Position numbers and translations under genes: made by a program. Of a stretch of 64,000 bases of DNA, positions 26,801 to 34,038 are shown in pieces (within the stretch, counting starts at the first letter, position 1; every line of letters begins with the position of its first letter). This DNA comes from Clostridiaceae bacterium (GTDB lineage: Bacteria; Bacillota; Clostridia; Oscillospirales; Acutalibacteraceae), in the NCBI GenBank assembly GCA_904501755.1, contig CAJGBV010000007.1:1-64000 (forward strand), read 5' to 3'. Under the pieces are notes generated by a model, which was given only the letters and a program-made list of their open reading frames with translations, was not told where the DNA came from and did not search any database.

Positions 26801-27341
26801 TTATGACGAAAACGATAATGAGGCATATAGATTTTCCGTTCTTGATGTTTACGCAGATTGTGATTTTATAACCTTTATCGATGAAAAGATAATCGACGTA
26901 GAGCTTGATAACCTTTCCTATACAGGAGAAGATATGCTTGTTAAGGTTACATATAATGATGGTACAACCGATAGCTTGGTGCTTGAAAACATCTGGTATA
27001 ACGATTTTGACTCTATGGGCTGTATGGGTATTGCAAACACCGAAAACGGTTTGCTTGAATACTATATCGAAATGACCTATGATAAAAACGGCGAGCCTGA
27101 GGAGTGCTATGTATGGATTTTAGGAAGGGATATAACAGTATCTCTGAAAGCCTGTATAACAGGTGACGTTGACGGTGACGGAAAAGTCGGCACCACCGAC
27201 CTTGCTAACCTTAAGCTTTATCTTGCAGGAGCTAATGAGCTTGATGAAGACGGATTGACCGCTGCTGATATTGATTGTGACGGAAAGGTTGGAACAACCG
27301 ACCTTGCAATACTAAAGCTTACATTAGCAGGAGCAATTTAA
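23841..27341 (+). CDS. Secreted multi-domain protein with PPC-like and Ig-like repeats and a C-terminal type I dockerin
   Basis: A 1166-residue exported protein. Residues 1-27 form a signal peptide (MKNIKRIMAVILTVVMIFA...SVFAT). About 30-130 and 405-495 are two related beta domains (GYYTFYSYNNGEVDPYCEIYD and GHYKFYSYNYDEIDSKAYLYD) resembling pre-peptidase C-terminal domains. BIG2-like Ig modules lie between them (VTFESSDENVASVNDQGYVE, ITWSADNDEVAYVSEWGEIE). About 500-1100 hold repeated modules built around YTDGTSE. The end is a type I dockerin with two calcium loops, GDVDGDGKVGTTDLANLKLY and AADIDCDGKVGTTDLAILKL. The dockerin predicts docking to a cohesin-bearing scaffold. No catalytic domain is recognisable, so it is probably a binding or structural component. 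No cohesin is in this window. Confidence 0.85.
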   Translation: MKNIKRIMAVILTVVMIFASVPLSVFATDTEYTAISLNQEVVISGTMNEMEGYFSFTTENDGYYTFYSYNNGEVDPYCEIYDMNGNWYTDNDDGGEELNFAATFYYTAGETYYFYTYCYEIDGYGSYTIAVIPSPAANELKIDESLLGTVGGGESIDYMLLPYGCLSEYVTFESSDENVASVNDQGYVEYIGEGVATITATSENGLTDTCTVRVAQPQEIELGTTYTKEITEPYDFVSYTFEAEETGYYDICIKSEYEYIYRVSSQTNGTSGEYGHTMEGYYISDLSFKIEEPETFFVTVSFKDPAQTGAISVTPSKAIMATLMAVKSSGVGYVGDSYTLCCDFYPEGSYNESITWSADNDEVAYVSEWGEIELLSAGTVNVNAVSEFGLTATKTITVKDYDIIAVDEEKEISSDDGYRRVYKFVPDKDGHYKFYSYNYDEIDSKAYLYDSEMTVLACDDDSGEYNNFQITYKLTAGQTYYFEPQFYSSSDEGVFYTKIEKVNAVSKINITSYPNKMDYYEGQESFYYDGLALEFVYEDGTTKTWDNRDQYFDGYYIRIYEEYSEEGEYLYSVIEYATAEPATFSFNILENPVKKITLVKGTKRKYVENVNGYYTTVYDPETDTEKEVFIYYANTPYDAKIRIDYKDSTYEYAYVSDYVNGCEISWDSNQNEEPWVLGSNNITYVTYLGHTVVLPITVIKNPVASIEYVSGEITVLENVEGYWEESEDDRYFYYYYNIPEDLMIKVNFTDGTSETVPYGTSIEGYWFESESDQHENHWELGDDNYLNVSILGKTAKVPVSVIKSDVQKITVDKAPTKTYIYGDSEYGYMIEDDYYFYPTDLSGIEFTVYYTDGTSEQFDYNDLDYLYGEYILNGYVIGFDFGYGEAAQVGNTQVTINYKGASDTYNVTLAKSPVASLTIYQEPVKTEYKQGFMPDFIGTILLIEFTDGTSKMVEIMEDTIVNVANEYSSYYRRYIPADDLKIFIDTYYDENDNEAYRFSVLDVYADCDFITFIDEKIIDVELDNLSYTGEDMLVKVTYNDGTTDSLVLENIWYNDFDSMGCMGIANTENGLLEYYIEMTYDKNGEPEECYVWILGRDITVSLKACITGDVDGDGKVGTTDLANLKLYLAGANELDEDGLTAADIDCDGKVGTTDLAILKLTLAGAI

Positions 27342-27348
27342 ACCATTT

Positions 27349-27373
27349 AAAAGCCTGAGTTTCTCAGGCTTTT
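27349..27373 (+). terminator. Intrinsic terminator after dockerin protein
   Basis: The perfect arms AAAAGCCTGAG (27349-27359) and CTCAGGCTTTT (27363-27373) flank a TTT loop. The tract continues ACTTTT. Confidence 0.85.
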
Positions 27374-27445
27374 ACTTTTGACTTCTTGACTTTAAAGGGG
27401 TTATATTATAAAATTAGTGTATTAATAAATATGTGAGGCAAAATT

Positions 27446-28393
27446 ATGAAAATAGTAATAACCGATGCTTCCACCGTTACAAGCGGTGATATTTCCTTTG
27501 ACGTATTTAATCGTTTTGGTAAAGTGGAAATATACGAGCTTACAAATGAAGAAGAACTTAAAGAGCGTATAAAGGATGCTGATATTCTTCTATGTAATAA
27601 AACTCAGATTACAAGAGAAGCTTTAGGCTATGCACAAAAACTTCGTTATATCGGTCTTTTTGCTACCGGATTTAATAATATTGACCTTGAAGCTGCAGGT
27701 GAAAAGGGAATAACCGTATGCAATGTTCCTGATTATTCCGCCGAGGCTGTTGCTCAGCATACCTTTGCTCTTATCCTCTCTCTTGCCTGTAGAACATCTG
27801 ACTATAATAAAACCGTTAAGCAGGGAGATTGGGTGAAAAGCCGTACCTTTTCCTATTTCCCCATTCCTCTGTTTGAATTATCGGGAAAAACTATTGGACT
27901 TGTGGGTCTTGGCAGTATAGGAAGCCGAGTTGCCGATATTGCCCTTGCCTTTGGTATGAAGGTGCTTGTATATAAGAGAAGTAAAACCGAGGATAACAGG
28001 GTGGAACAGGTGAGTTTTGAAGAACTGCTGAGGAGAAGTGATATTGTTTCACTTCACTGCCCTCTTAACAAGGAAAGCGACACCTTAATGAACCGACACT
28101 CTTTTGAAAAAATGAAGGAAAGGGCTGTGTTTATTAATACTGCAAGAGGCGGTCTTGTGGATGAAGAGGCTTTAAGGGATGCACTTGTTTCGGGTAAGCT
28201 GATGGGAGCAGGACTTGATGTATTAAGAAAAGAGCCTATGGATGAAAACTGCCCCTTGCTTAATGTAGATAACTGCATTATTACCCCTCATATTGCTTGG
28301 GCAAGTCTTGAAACAAGAAAAAGACTTATGGGTGTAGTAGAGAAAAATATAGAAAGCTTTCTCAGCGGAAGTCCTGTAAATACTGTTAATTGA
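27446..28393 (+). CDS. D-2-hydroxyacid dehydrogenase
   Basis: A 315-residue NAD-dependent dehydrogenase of the glycerate/phosphoglycerate dehydrogenase group. The Rossmann motif VGLGSIGSRVADIALAFGMK is intact. The catalytic Arg lies in FINTARGGLVDE, the Glu near AGLDVLRKEP, and the His in NCIITPHIAWAS. The substrate-side sequence (LFATGFNNIDLEAAGEKGI) is most like glycerate or hydroxypyruvate reductases, but the substrate is not certain. TTGACT boxes upstream at 27378 and 27386 with an A/T-rich -10 could serve as its promoter. Confidence 0.85.
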   Translation: MKIVITDASTVTSGDISFDVFNRFGKVEIYELTNEEELKERIKDADILLCNKTQITREALGYAQKLRYIGLFATGFNNIDLEAAGEKGITVCNVPDYSAEAVAQHTFALILSLACRTSDYNKTVKQGDWVKSRTFSYFPIPLFELSGKTIGLVGLGSIGSRVADIALAFGMKVLVYKRSKTEDNRVEQVSFEELLRRSDIVSLHCPLNKESDTLMNRHSFEKMKERAVFINTARGGLVDEEALRDALVSGKLMGAGLDVLRKEPMDENCPLLNVDNCIITPHIAWASLETRKRLMGVVEKNIESFLSGSPVNTVN

Positions 28394-28417
28394 CATTCGG
28401 TATATTTGTGTTATAAT
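28390..28417 (+). promoter_or_regulatory. SigA promoter of typA
   Basis: TTGACA (28390-28395) and TATAAT (28412-28417) are both perfect, with 16 nt between. The -35 overlaps the stop codon of the preceding dehydrogenase. Confidence 0.75.
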
Positions 28418-28451
28418 TATTTAGTTAGATTGATTTAAGGGAAGTATAAAA

Positions 28452-30272
28452 ATGTCAAAAATTGAAAATCTCAGAAATATAGCAATTATTGCTCATGTTG
28501 ACCACGGTAAAACCACTCTTGTAGACCAGCTTTTAAAACAAAGCGGTACATTCAGAAGTAACGAACAGGTAGACGAAAGAGTAATGGACTCTAATGACCT
28601 TGAAAAAGAAAGAGGCATTACCATTCTTTCAAAAACCACAAGCGTACACTATAACGGAATTAAAATTAATATTGTTGACACCCCCGGACACGCTGATTTC
28701 GGCGGTGAGGTTGAGCGTATTCTTATGATGGTTGACGGCGTTCTGCTTCTTGTTGATGCCTTTGAGGGCTGTATGCCTCAGACCCGTTTTGTGCTTAAAA
28801 AGGCTTTGGCTTTAGGTAAAAAGGCTGTGGTTGTGGTTAATAAAATCGACAGACCTATGGCAAGACCGGCCGAGGTGGTTGATGAGGTTCTTGATTTGTT
28901 TATTGAGCTTGGAGCTGATGATGAGCAGATAGAATTTCCTGTTGTTTATGCATCGGGCAGGGACGGATATGCTTCCTTTGATGAAACTCCGGGAGAAAAT
29001 TTAAAACCTCTTTTTGATACTATTATAAAGGAAATTGATGCACCCGAGGGGGACGAAAATGCACCTCTTCAGATACTTTTTTCCAATATTGAATATGATG
29101 AATATTTAGGTAGAATCGGTGTCGGCAGAGTTCAAAGAGGTAAGGTTAAAAACGGACAAAATGTTGTACTCAGCCATATTGACGGTTCAGTCAGCAATGT
29201 GAAAATAGGTAAGCTTTTTGTTATAGAGGGTCTTAAAAGAACCGAAGTGGAAGAGGCTTGTGTCGGTGAGCTTATTCAGGTAGCAGGGCTAAATGACCTG
29301 AATATTGGAGAGACTGCCTGTTCTCCCAACTGCGTTGAGCCTCTGCCCTTTGTAAAAATTGACGAGCCTACACTTTCAATGAACTTTATGGTAAATAATT
29401 CCCCCTTTGCAGGTAAAGAGGGTAAATTCGTCACCTCCCGAAATCTGCGTGACCGCCTTTTTAAAGAGGTTGAAACAAATGTAAGTCTGAGGGTTGAGGA
29501 AACCGATTCGGCTGATACCTTTAAGGTGTCGGGCAGAGGTGAGCTTCATCTGTCTATCCTTATTGAAACTATGAGAAGACAGGGCTATGAATTTCAGGTT
29601 TCTCCTCCTGAGGTTATTTATAAACACGAAAACGGTGTACTTCTTGAGCCTATTGAACTGCTTATGATTGAGGTTCCTGAGGAGTATGTCGGCTCTGTTA
29701 TGGAAAGACTTGGCTCACGAAAGGCAGAAATTAAAAATATGGGAACCAGACAGGGCGGTACCTCCCATCTTGAATTCCTTATACCTGCAAGAGGACTTCT
29801 GGGCTATAGAAGTCAGTTTATGACCGATACCAACGGAAACGGTATAATGAGTCACGTTTTCAGCGGTTATGAGGAGTATAAGGGCGATATTGAGCAGAGA
29901 AGCACAGGTTCTATTATCGTTCACGAAAACGGAGAAACTACAGGCTACGGCCTTTTTAATACCCAAAGCAGAGGCAGACTGTTTATAGGTGCAGGTGTGC
30001 CTGTTTATGAGGGTATGATAATCGGCGAAAACCCAAAAAATGAAGATATTGTATGTAATGTCTGCAAGAAAAAACAGCTTACCAATACAAGAGCTGCAGG
30101 AAGTGATGATGCACTTCGTCTTGTTCCCCCCTCAGTAATGAGCCTTGAGCAGTCACTTGAGTTTATCAAGAATGACGAGCTTGTGGAGATTACACCAAAA
30201 AGCATTCGTCTGAGAAAGAGAATTTTAAATAAAGAACTCAGAATGAAGGCAGAATCGAGAAATAAACACTGA
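28452..30272 (+). CDS. typA: Ribosome-associated GTPase TypA/BipA
   Basis: A 606-residue translational GTPase with G1 [15 protein letters not shown], switch [22 protein letters not shown], and G4 NKIDRP. The EF-G-like domains III and V follow, and the TypA-specific C-terminal domain contains GQ-less [19 protein letters not shown] and [19 protein letters not shown]. It binds 70S ribosomes and affects 50S assembly and stress responses, especially in the cold. Its stop overlaps the start of the next gene (TGATGA). Confidence 0.95.
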   Translation: MSKIENLRNIAIIAHVDHGKTTLVDQLLKQSGTFRSNEQVDERVMDSNDLEKERGITILSKTTSVHYNGIKINIVDTPGHADFGGEVERILMMVDGVLLLVDAFEGCMPQTRFVLKKALALGKKAVVVVNKIDRPMARPAEVVDEVLDLFIELGADDEQIEFPVVYASGRDGYASFDETPGENLKPLFDTIIKEIDAPEGDENAPLQILFSNIEYDEYLGRIGVGRVQRGKVKNGQNVVLSHIDGSVSNVKIGKLFVIEGLKRTEVEEACVGELIQVAGLNDLNIGETACSPNCVEPLPFVKIDEPTLSMNFMVNNSPFAGKEGKFVTSRNLRDRLFKEVETNVSLRVEETDSADTFKVSGRGELHLSILIETMRRQGYEFQVSPPEVIYKHENGVLLEPIELLMIEVPEEYVGSVMERLGSRKAEIKNMGTRQGGTSHLEFLIPARGLLGYRSQFMTDTNGNGIMSHVFSGYEEYKGDIEQRSTGSIIVHENGETTGYGLFNTQSRGRLFIGAGVPVYEGMIIGENPKNEDIVCNVCKKKQLTNTRAAGSDDALRLVPPSVMSLEQSLEFIKNDELVEITPKSIRLRKRILNKELRMKAESRNKH

Positions 30273-31174
30273 TGAATATTATAATTCTTGATTTGGAATG
30301 GGACAGCGCATACAGTGTAAAGCATCAGCGTTTTGTTAATCAGATTATTCAGATTGGCGCTGTAAAGCTTGATACTGCTTGTGAGATAATAGATACCTTT
30401 TCGGTAACGGTTAAAAGCAGACTCTCTAAAAAGCTTACCAAGCGTTTTGTTGAGCTAACGGGGATAACTAATGATATGATGAGGGCAGGAGTGCCTCTGA
30501 GCGAGGCTGTAGAGCAGTATAATGAATGGGCAGGGAAAAACACCCTTACTATGACCTGGAGTACCTCCGACCTTTATACTATTATTGAAAACTGCCGTTA
30601 TCTTCTTACCCCCTCTACAAAATTCCGTATTGAAAAATATGCCGACCTTCAAAGCTATGTTCAGAATGAAATGAGAAGTGTGGGGTATGAGCTGAAATCA
30701 CAGATTTCACTTTCAAATGCAGCAGCAATGCTTTCAATATCCAGCGAGGGACTTGAACTGCACAGGGCAAAGGATGACTGTCTTTTGTCGGTTGCTCTGC
30801 TGAAACGCTTTTATAATACCGATAAAATGCAGAACTATATAAAGGATGCCACCAATCCGGAATTTTTCAGACGCCTTGCCTTTAAATCCTATACACTTTC
30901 TAATTTAAAGGACGATAATATAAAGGCTGAAAACCTTGTTTTTAAATGTGATAAATGCGGTGAAGTGGCTAAGTGTATCACAGGCTTTAAATACCGTAAC
31001 GGTTGGTTTTCGGCGAATTTCAGGTGTATTGACTGTAGGCGTACCTTTATCGGCAGAGTGTCCTTTAAAAAGACATACGATGACCTTATAGTGAAGAAGA
31101 AAATCGTTGATATCAAGGCGGTAGAAAAGAAAGATGAAAATGCTGTGCAGGATGTGTCCAAGACAGTGCAATAA
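30272..31174 (+). CDS. DEDDh 3'-5' exonuclease-like protein with a C-terminal zinc ribbon
   Basis: A 300-residue protein. The N-terminal 190 residues have the DEDDh exonuclease layout (RNase T/DnaQ family): ILDLEWDSAYS (D and E), the middle acidic residue around TMTWSTSDLY, and LHRAKDDCLLSVALL (H and D). The C-terminal part holds CDKCGEVAKC and, about 30 residues on, CIDC, which could bind zinc. The native nucleic-acid substrate is not known. The gene overlaps typA by 1 nt and the next gene by 41 nt. Confidence 0.75.
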   Translation: MNIIILDLEWDSAYSVKHQRFVNQIIQIGAVKLDTACEIIDTFSVTVKSRLSKKLTKRFVELTGITNDMMRAGVPLSEAVEQYNEWAGKNTLTMTWSTSDLYTIIENCRYLLTPSTKFRIEKYADLQSYVQNEMRSVGYELKSQISLSNAAAMLSISSEGLELHRAKDDCLLSVALLKRFYNTDKMQNYIKDATNPEFFRRLAFKSYTLSNLKDDNIKAENLVFKCDKCGEVAKCITGFKYRNGWFSANFRCIDCRRTFIGRVSFKKTYDDLIVKKKIVDIKAVEKKDENAVQDVSKTVQ

Positions 31175-32024
31175 AATAAGAAGTGAAGAAACAAATCAAG
31201 GCGGCTACTGCGGTATGCCGCTTTTTCCCGTTGTGGCAAGAGCGGCTCTGCACTTTGGTGAGGAACCCTGTATAAGCGGAAAAAACGGTTCGGGTACCAT
31301 CTTTTTCAGCGGTTGTCCGCTTTCCTGTGTTTACTGTCAGAACTATGAAATAAGCCACTTGAAAAAGGGTGTACTAATAACACCGCAAAGACTGTCCGAA
31401 ATATTCAGAGAGCTTGAACAAAAGGGCGCACACAATATAAACCTTGTTAATCCCACCCATTTTATATGGGCTATAAAAGAGGCTCTTTCTATCTATAGAC
31501 CGAAAATTCCTCTTGTGTATAACAGCGGGGGATATGATTTGCCCCAAGTGATAAAAGAGGATATTTTTGATATATACCTTATGGATTTAAAGTATATAAG
31601 CGATGAAAAAGCCCTTAAATACAGTAAGGCTGAAAATTATTTTGAATATGCAGAAAAGAGCATAAAGACGGCATATAAGCTATGCAGTGAGAGTGTTTTT
31701 GACAGTCAGGGAATAATGCAAAAGGGACTGATTATACGGCATCTGTGTCTGCCCCTTGCCACCAATGAGGCTATAAGGGTAATTGACTGGGTAAGTGAAA
31801 ACACTCCAAAAGCGTATCTCAGTATAATGTCACAGTATTTTCCCACAGGCAAAGCAGAGCAGTACAGCGAAATAAACCGAAAAATCACAAAAAGGGAATA
31901 CGAAAAGGTGCTGTCCTATGTAATGGAAAAGAACCTTGAAAATGTTTTTGTTCAGGAAAGAAGCAGTGCAGATAAAACCTATGTTCCTGAGTTTGATTTT
32001 GAGGGACTAGGGACTAGGATTTAG
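31134..32024 (+). CDS. Radical-SAM protein related to pyruvate-formate-lyase activases (PflX-like)
   Basis: A 296-residue protein. The N-terminal CRMCPRQCN and YCGMP cysteines precede a radical-SAM cluster in SGCPLSCVYCQNYEISH (CxxxCxxC), with FFSG before it as in COG1313/PflX-type proteins. INLVNPTHF and the DIYLMDLKY strand follow. The target protein or metabolite is unknown. Two in-frame starts (31134 and 31140) are possible. The longer gives MKMLCRMCP, the normal family opening. The last residues (EGLGTRI) are encoded by a GGGACTA heptamer array, so the C-terminus is probably shortened or replaced by repeat DNA. Confidence 0.8.
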   Translation: MKMLCRMCPRQCNKIRSEETNQGGYCGMPLFPVVARAALHFGEEPCISGKNGSGTIFFSGCPLSCVYCQNYEISHLKKGVLITPQRLSEIFRELEQKGAHNINLVNPTHFIWAIKEALSIYRPKIPLVYNSGGYDLPQVIKEDIFDIYLMDLKYISDEKALKYSKAENYFEYAEKSIKTAYKLCSESVFDSQGIMQKGLIIRHLCLPLATNEAIRVIDWVSENTPKAYLSIMSQYFPTGKAEQYSEINRKITKREYEKVLSYVMEKNLENVFVQERSSADKTYVPEFDFEGLGTRI

Positions 32025-32062
32025 GGACTAGGGACTAGGGGTTAGGGACTAGGGGTTAGGGG
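32003..32062 (+). repeat. GGGACTA heptamer array at the end of the radical-SAM gene
   Basis: Eight consecutive 7-bp units run from 32003 to 32058 (GGGACTA five times, GGATTTA once, GGGGTTA twice), followed by GGGG. The first three units are coding and supply the stop codon TAG of the upstream gene. The same kind of heptamer (GGGAATA) occurs after clpC. Confidence 0.85.
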
Positions 32063-32180
32063 AAGTTGTAACAACACAACATTCTTTTCTAAAACTTTCT
32101 ATTATTTTTCTTTTTTTAAAAAAATATATTTTATAAAAAGTTTCTATATTTTATGTTGAGAATGTAGAGAAATCTATCTA

Positions 32181-32204
32181 AAGCCTTATAAATAAAGGTT
32201 TTTT
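32181..32204 (+). terminator. Weak terminator in the gap before rpsU
   Basis: AAGCCTT (32181-32187) can pair with AAGGTTT (32195-32201) around a 7-nt loop with one G-U pair, followed by T residues. It lies in the 427-nt gap (32025-32451) between the radical-SAM gene and rpsU. That gap also holds the heptamer array, an 11-bp tandem repeat and the rpsU promoter. Confidence 0.4.
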
Positions 32205-32248
32205 ATATCTACATAATATCTACATAATATCTACATAATATCTACATA
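32205..32248 (+). repeat. Four perfect 11-bp tandem repeats
   Basis: ATATCTACATA is repeated four times without change at 32205, 32216, 32227 and 32238. The period is close to one helical turn. There are no spacers and no nearby cas genes, so this is not a CRISPR array. Confidence 0.85.
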
Positions 32249-32370
32249 GTTATTGATTTTTCCTTATCCAACCTCTGACTTTTCCGTATGCCTCTGTATA
32301 AATAACATTATTTATCCTTTCCCAACCTTCCATCTGTTGCACAAATAAACTTTTTTTAAATAAAAAACAC

Positions 32371-32400
32371 TTGACAATGGGTGAGGGTTTATAGTATAAT
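32371..32400 (+). promoter_or_regulatory. SigA promoter of rpsU
   Basis: Perfect TTGACA (32371-32376) and TATAAT (32395-32400), 18 nt apart. Confidence 0.8.
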
Positions 32401-32451
32401 TGTCGTTGTAAATATTACCCCTGCAAAAATGCGGAGGGAGGGAATGTATTA

Positions 32452-32628
32452 ATGAGTCAGGTTCGATTAAAAGAAAATGAATCACTTGATAATGCTTTAA
32501 GACGTTTTAAGCGTCAGACTGCTAAGGACGGCGTAATTCAGGAAGTTCGTAAGAGAGAGCATTATGAAAAGCCTTCTGTAAAGCGTAAGAAAAAGTCGGA
32601 AGCTGCACGTAAGCGTAAGTTCCGCTAA
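32452..32628 (+). CDS. rpsU: 30S ribosomal protein S21
   Basis: A 58-residue basic protein starting [20 protein letters not shown] and ending in the Lys/Arg-rich [14 protein letters not shown], which is diagnostic of S21. It binds the 3' end of 16S rRNA near the anti-Shine-Dalgarno sequence. It has a very strong ribosome site (GGAGGGAGG) 9 nt before ATG 32452, its own promoter and its own terminator, so it is a single-gene unit. Confidence 0.95.
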   Translation: MSQVRLKENESLDNALRRFKRQTAKDGVIQEVRKREHYEKPSVKRKKKSEAARKRKFR

Positions 32629-32647
32629 TAAGTGATACTTAAAGAGA

Positions 32648-32680
32648 AAAAGCAGCTGAATTATCAGCTGCTTTTGTTTT
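32648..32680 (+). terminator. Intrinsic terminator after rpsU
   Basis: The perfect arms AAAAGCAGCTGA (32648-32659) and TCAGCTGCTTTT (32664-32675) flank an ATTA loop and are followed by GTTTTT. The yqeG ribosome site begins right after it. Confidence 0.9.
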
Positions 32681-32691
32681 TGGAGAATGCT

Positions 32692-33192
32692 ATGTTTAAA
32701 CCAAACATTAAAATACACAGAATAACGGATATTACTGCCGATATGCTGTTAAAAAAGAACATCAAGGCTTTAATACTTGATGTGGATAACACTCTGTCAA
32801 CCCATCACGGTATGGAGCTTGTTGACGGTCTTGAGGACTGGATAAAGAGTATGCACAGTGACGGCATAAAACTGCTTATTCTTTCTAATTCTAAAGAAAA
32901 AAGGGTAAAGCCCTTTGCTGAGAAAATCGGTCTTGATTTTTGCTCTCTCGGACTTAAGCCCTTGCCATTTGGTTATATGAAGGCTAAAAAAAGACTGGCA
33001 ATAAAAAAACGGGAAATAGCTATTGTAGGTGACCAGATGTTTACTGATGTGCTTGGTGGACGGCTTTTCGGTATAACTACAATAATGACCGACCTTATTT
33101 TGCCTGAGGATAAATTGAGCTTTAAAATAAGACGAAAGCTTGAAAAAATTTTACTTAAAAAAATGAAGGTGGAGAACGGATATGGCTGCTAA
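32692..33192 (+). CDS. YqeG-family HAD phosphatase
   Basis: A 166-residue HAD-superfamily IIIA phosphatase. Motif I is ALILDVDNTLSTHHG, motif II is LLILSNSKEKRVKPFAEKIG, and IVGDQMFTDVLGG carries the metal-binding aspartate. Homologues in Firmicutes are annotated YqeG; mitochondrial-type relatives dephosphorylate phosphatidylglycerol phosphate. ATG 32692 is chosen because TGGAGA precedes it. The frame extends to GTG 32632, but that would include the rpsU terminator. It overlaps the next gene by 11 nt. Confidence 0.85.
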   Translation: MFKPNIKIHRITDITADMLLKKNIKALILDVDNTLSTHHGMELVDGLEDWIKSMHSDGIKLLILSNSKEKRVKPFAEKIGLDFCSLGLKPLPFGYMKAKKRLAIKKREIAIVGDQMFTDVLGGRLFGITTIMTDLILPEDKLSFKIRRKLEKILLKKMKVENGYGC

Positions 33193-34033
33193 ATTCGGTC
33201 CTGCAGGAAATTCTGAAAGCTTTGCCGCTATGGGCTATAGGCACAGTGAGCAGGTGCCTGAGTATCTTGTTAAAATGGGACTTGACCATTTTGAATATCA
33301 GTGTGGCAGAGGTGTTAATATATCTAATGAAAAGGCTGAGAAATTCGGAAAAATTGCCTCACAGCAGGGAATAAGCCTGTCCCTTCACGCTCCGTACTAT
33401 ATATCTATGTCCTCTGTGGAGGAGGAAAAACGCCTTAATTCCGTAAACTATATTTTACAGAGTGCAAGAGCAGTCAATGCTATGGGCGGCGACCGTATTA
33501 TCGTTCATACCGGCTCTTGCGGTAAAATAAGCAGGGAAGAGGCTCTTTCCCTTGCAAGTGATACGATGAAGCTTGCCCTTAAAGCTTTAAAGGAAGAAAA
33601 TCTTTCACATATTCATATTTGTCCTGAAACTATGGGAAAAATAAATCAGCTTGGAACCTTAGACGAGGTTATAGCTCTTTGTAAAATTGATGAAAGCATA
33701 ATTCCCTGTATTGATTTCGGCCACCTTAATGCAAGAACTCTTGGTGAGATTAAGGGAAAAGAGGATTTTGAAAAAATTCTCGATACTATAGAAAATGAGC
33801 TTGGAAGTGATAGGCTTAAGGTTTTCCATTCCCATTTTTCAAAGATTGAGTATACATCGGGTGGAGAAAAACGGCATTTAACCTTTGAGGATACGGTTTA
33901 CGGCCCCGACTTTGAGCCACTGCTTGAGCTTGTTTATAAAAAGAATTTATCCCCGATTTTCGTTTGTGAATCGGCAGGTACACAGGCAGAGGATGCTCTT
34001 TCAATGAAAAAATATTATAATTCGTTAGGATAA
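33182..34033 (+). CDS. Endonuclease IV-family TIM-barrel protein (Nfo-like)
   Basis: A 283-residue AP-endonuclease-2 fold. The zinc-ligand motifs of endonuclease IV are visible in order: SLHAPYYISM, DRIIVHTGSCGK, ICPETMGK, IPCIDFGHLNARTLG, KVFHSHFSK, and the C-terminal FVCESAG. These support a metal-dependent phosphodiesterase that cleaves DNA at abasic sites. It starts with FGPAGNSESF, as this sub-group does. The gene overlaps yqeG by 11 nt and lies 5 nt before the M24 peptidase. Confidence 0.85.
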   Translation: MAAKFGPAGNSESFAAMGYRHSEQVPEYLVKMGLDHFEYQCGRGVNISNEKAEKFGKIASQQGISLSLHAPYYISMSSVEEEKRLNSVNYILQSARAVNAMGGDRIIVHTGSCGKISREEALSLASDTMKLALKALKEENLSHIHICPETMGKINQLGTLDEVIALCKIDESIIPCIDFGHLNARTLGEIKGKEDFEKILDTIENELGSDRLKVFHSHFSKIEYTSGGEKRHLTFEDTVYGPDFEPLLELVYKKNLSPIFVCESAGTQAEDALSMKKYYNSLG

Positions 34034-34038
34034 AAACA

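Noticed and set aside
32003..32062. Telomere-like G-rich heptamer repeats
   Set aside because: They resemble plant telomere units but lie in mid-chromosome beside bacterial genes, with a second set at 23.7 kb. A simple sequence repeat is the plain reading.
32205..32248. Tandem repeats that might suggest a CRISPR array
   Set aside because: The units are 11 bp with no spacers, and no cas genes are present.
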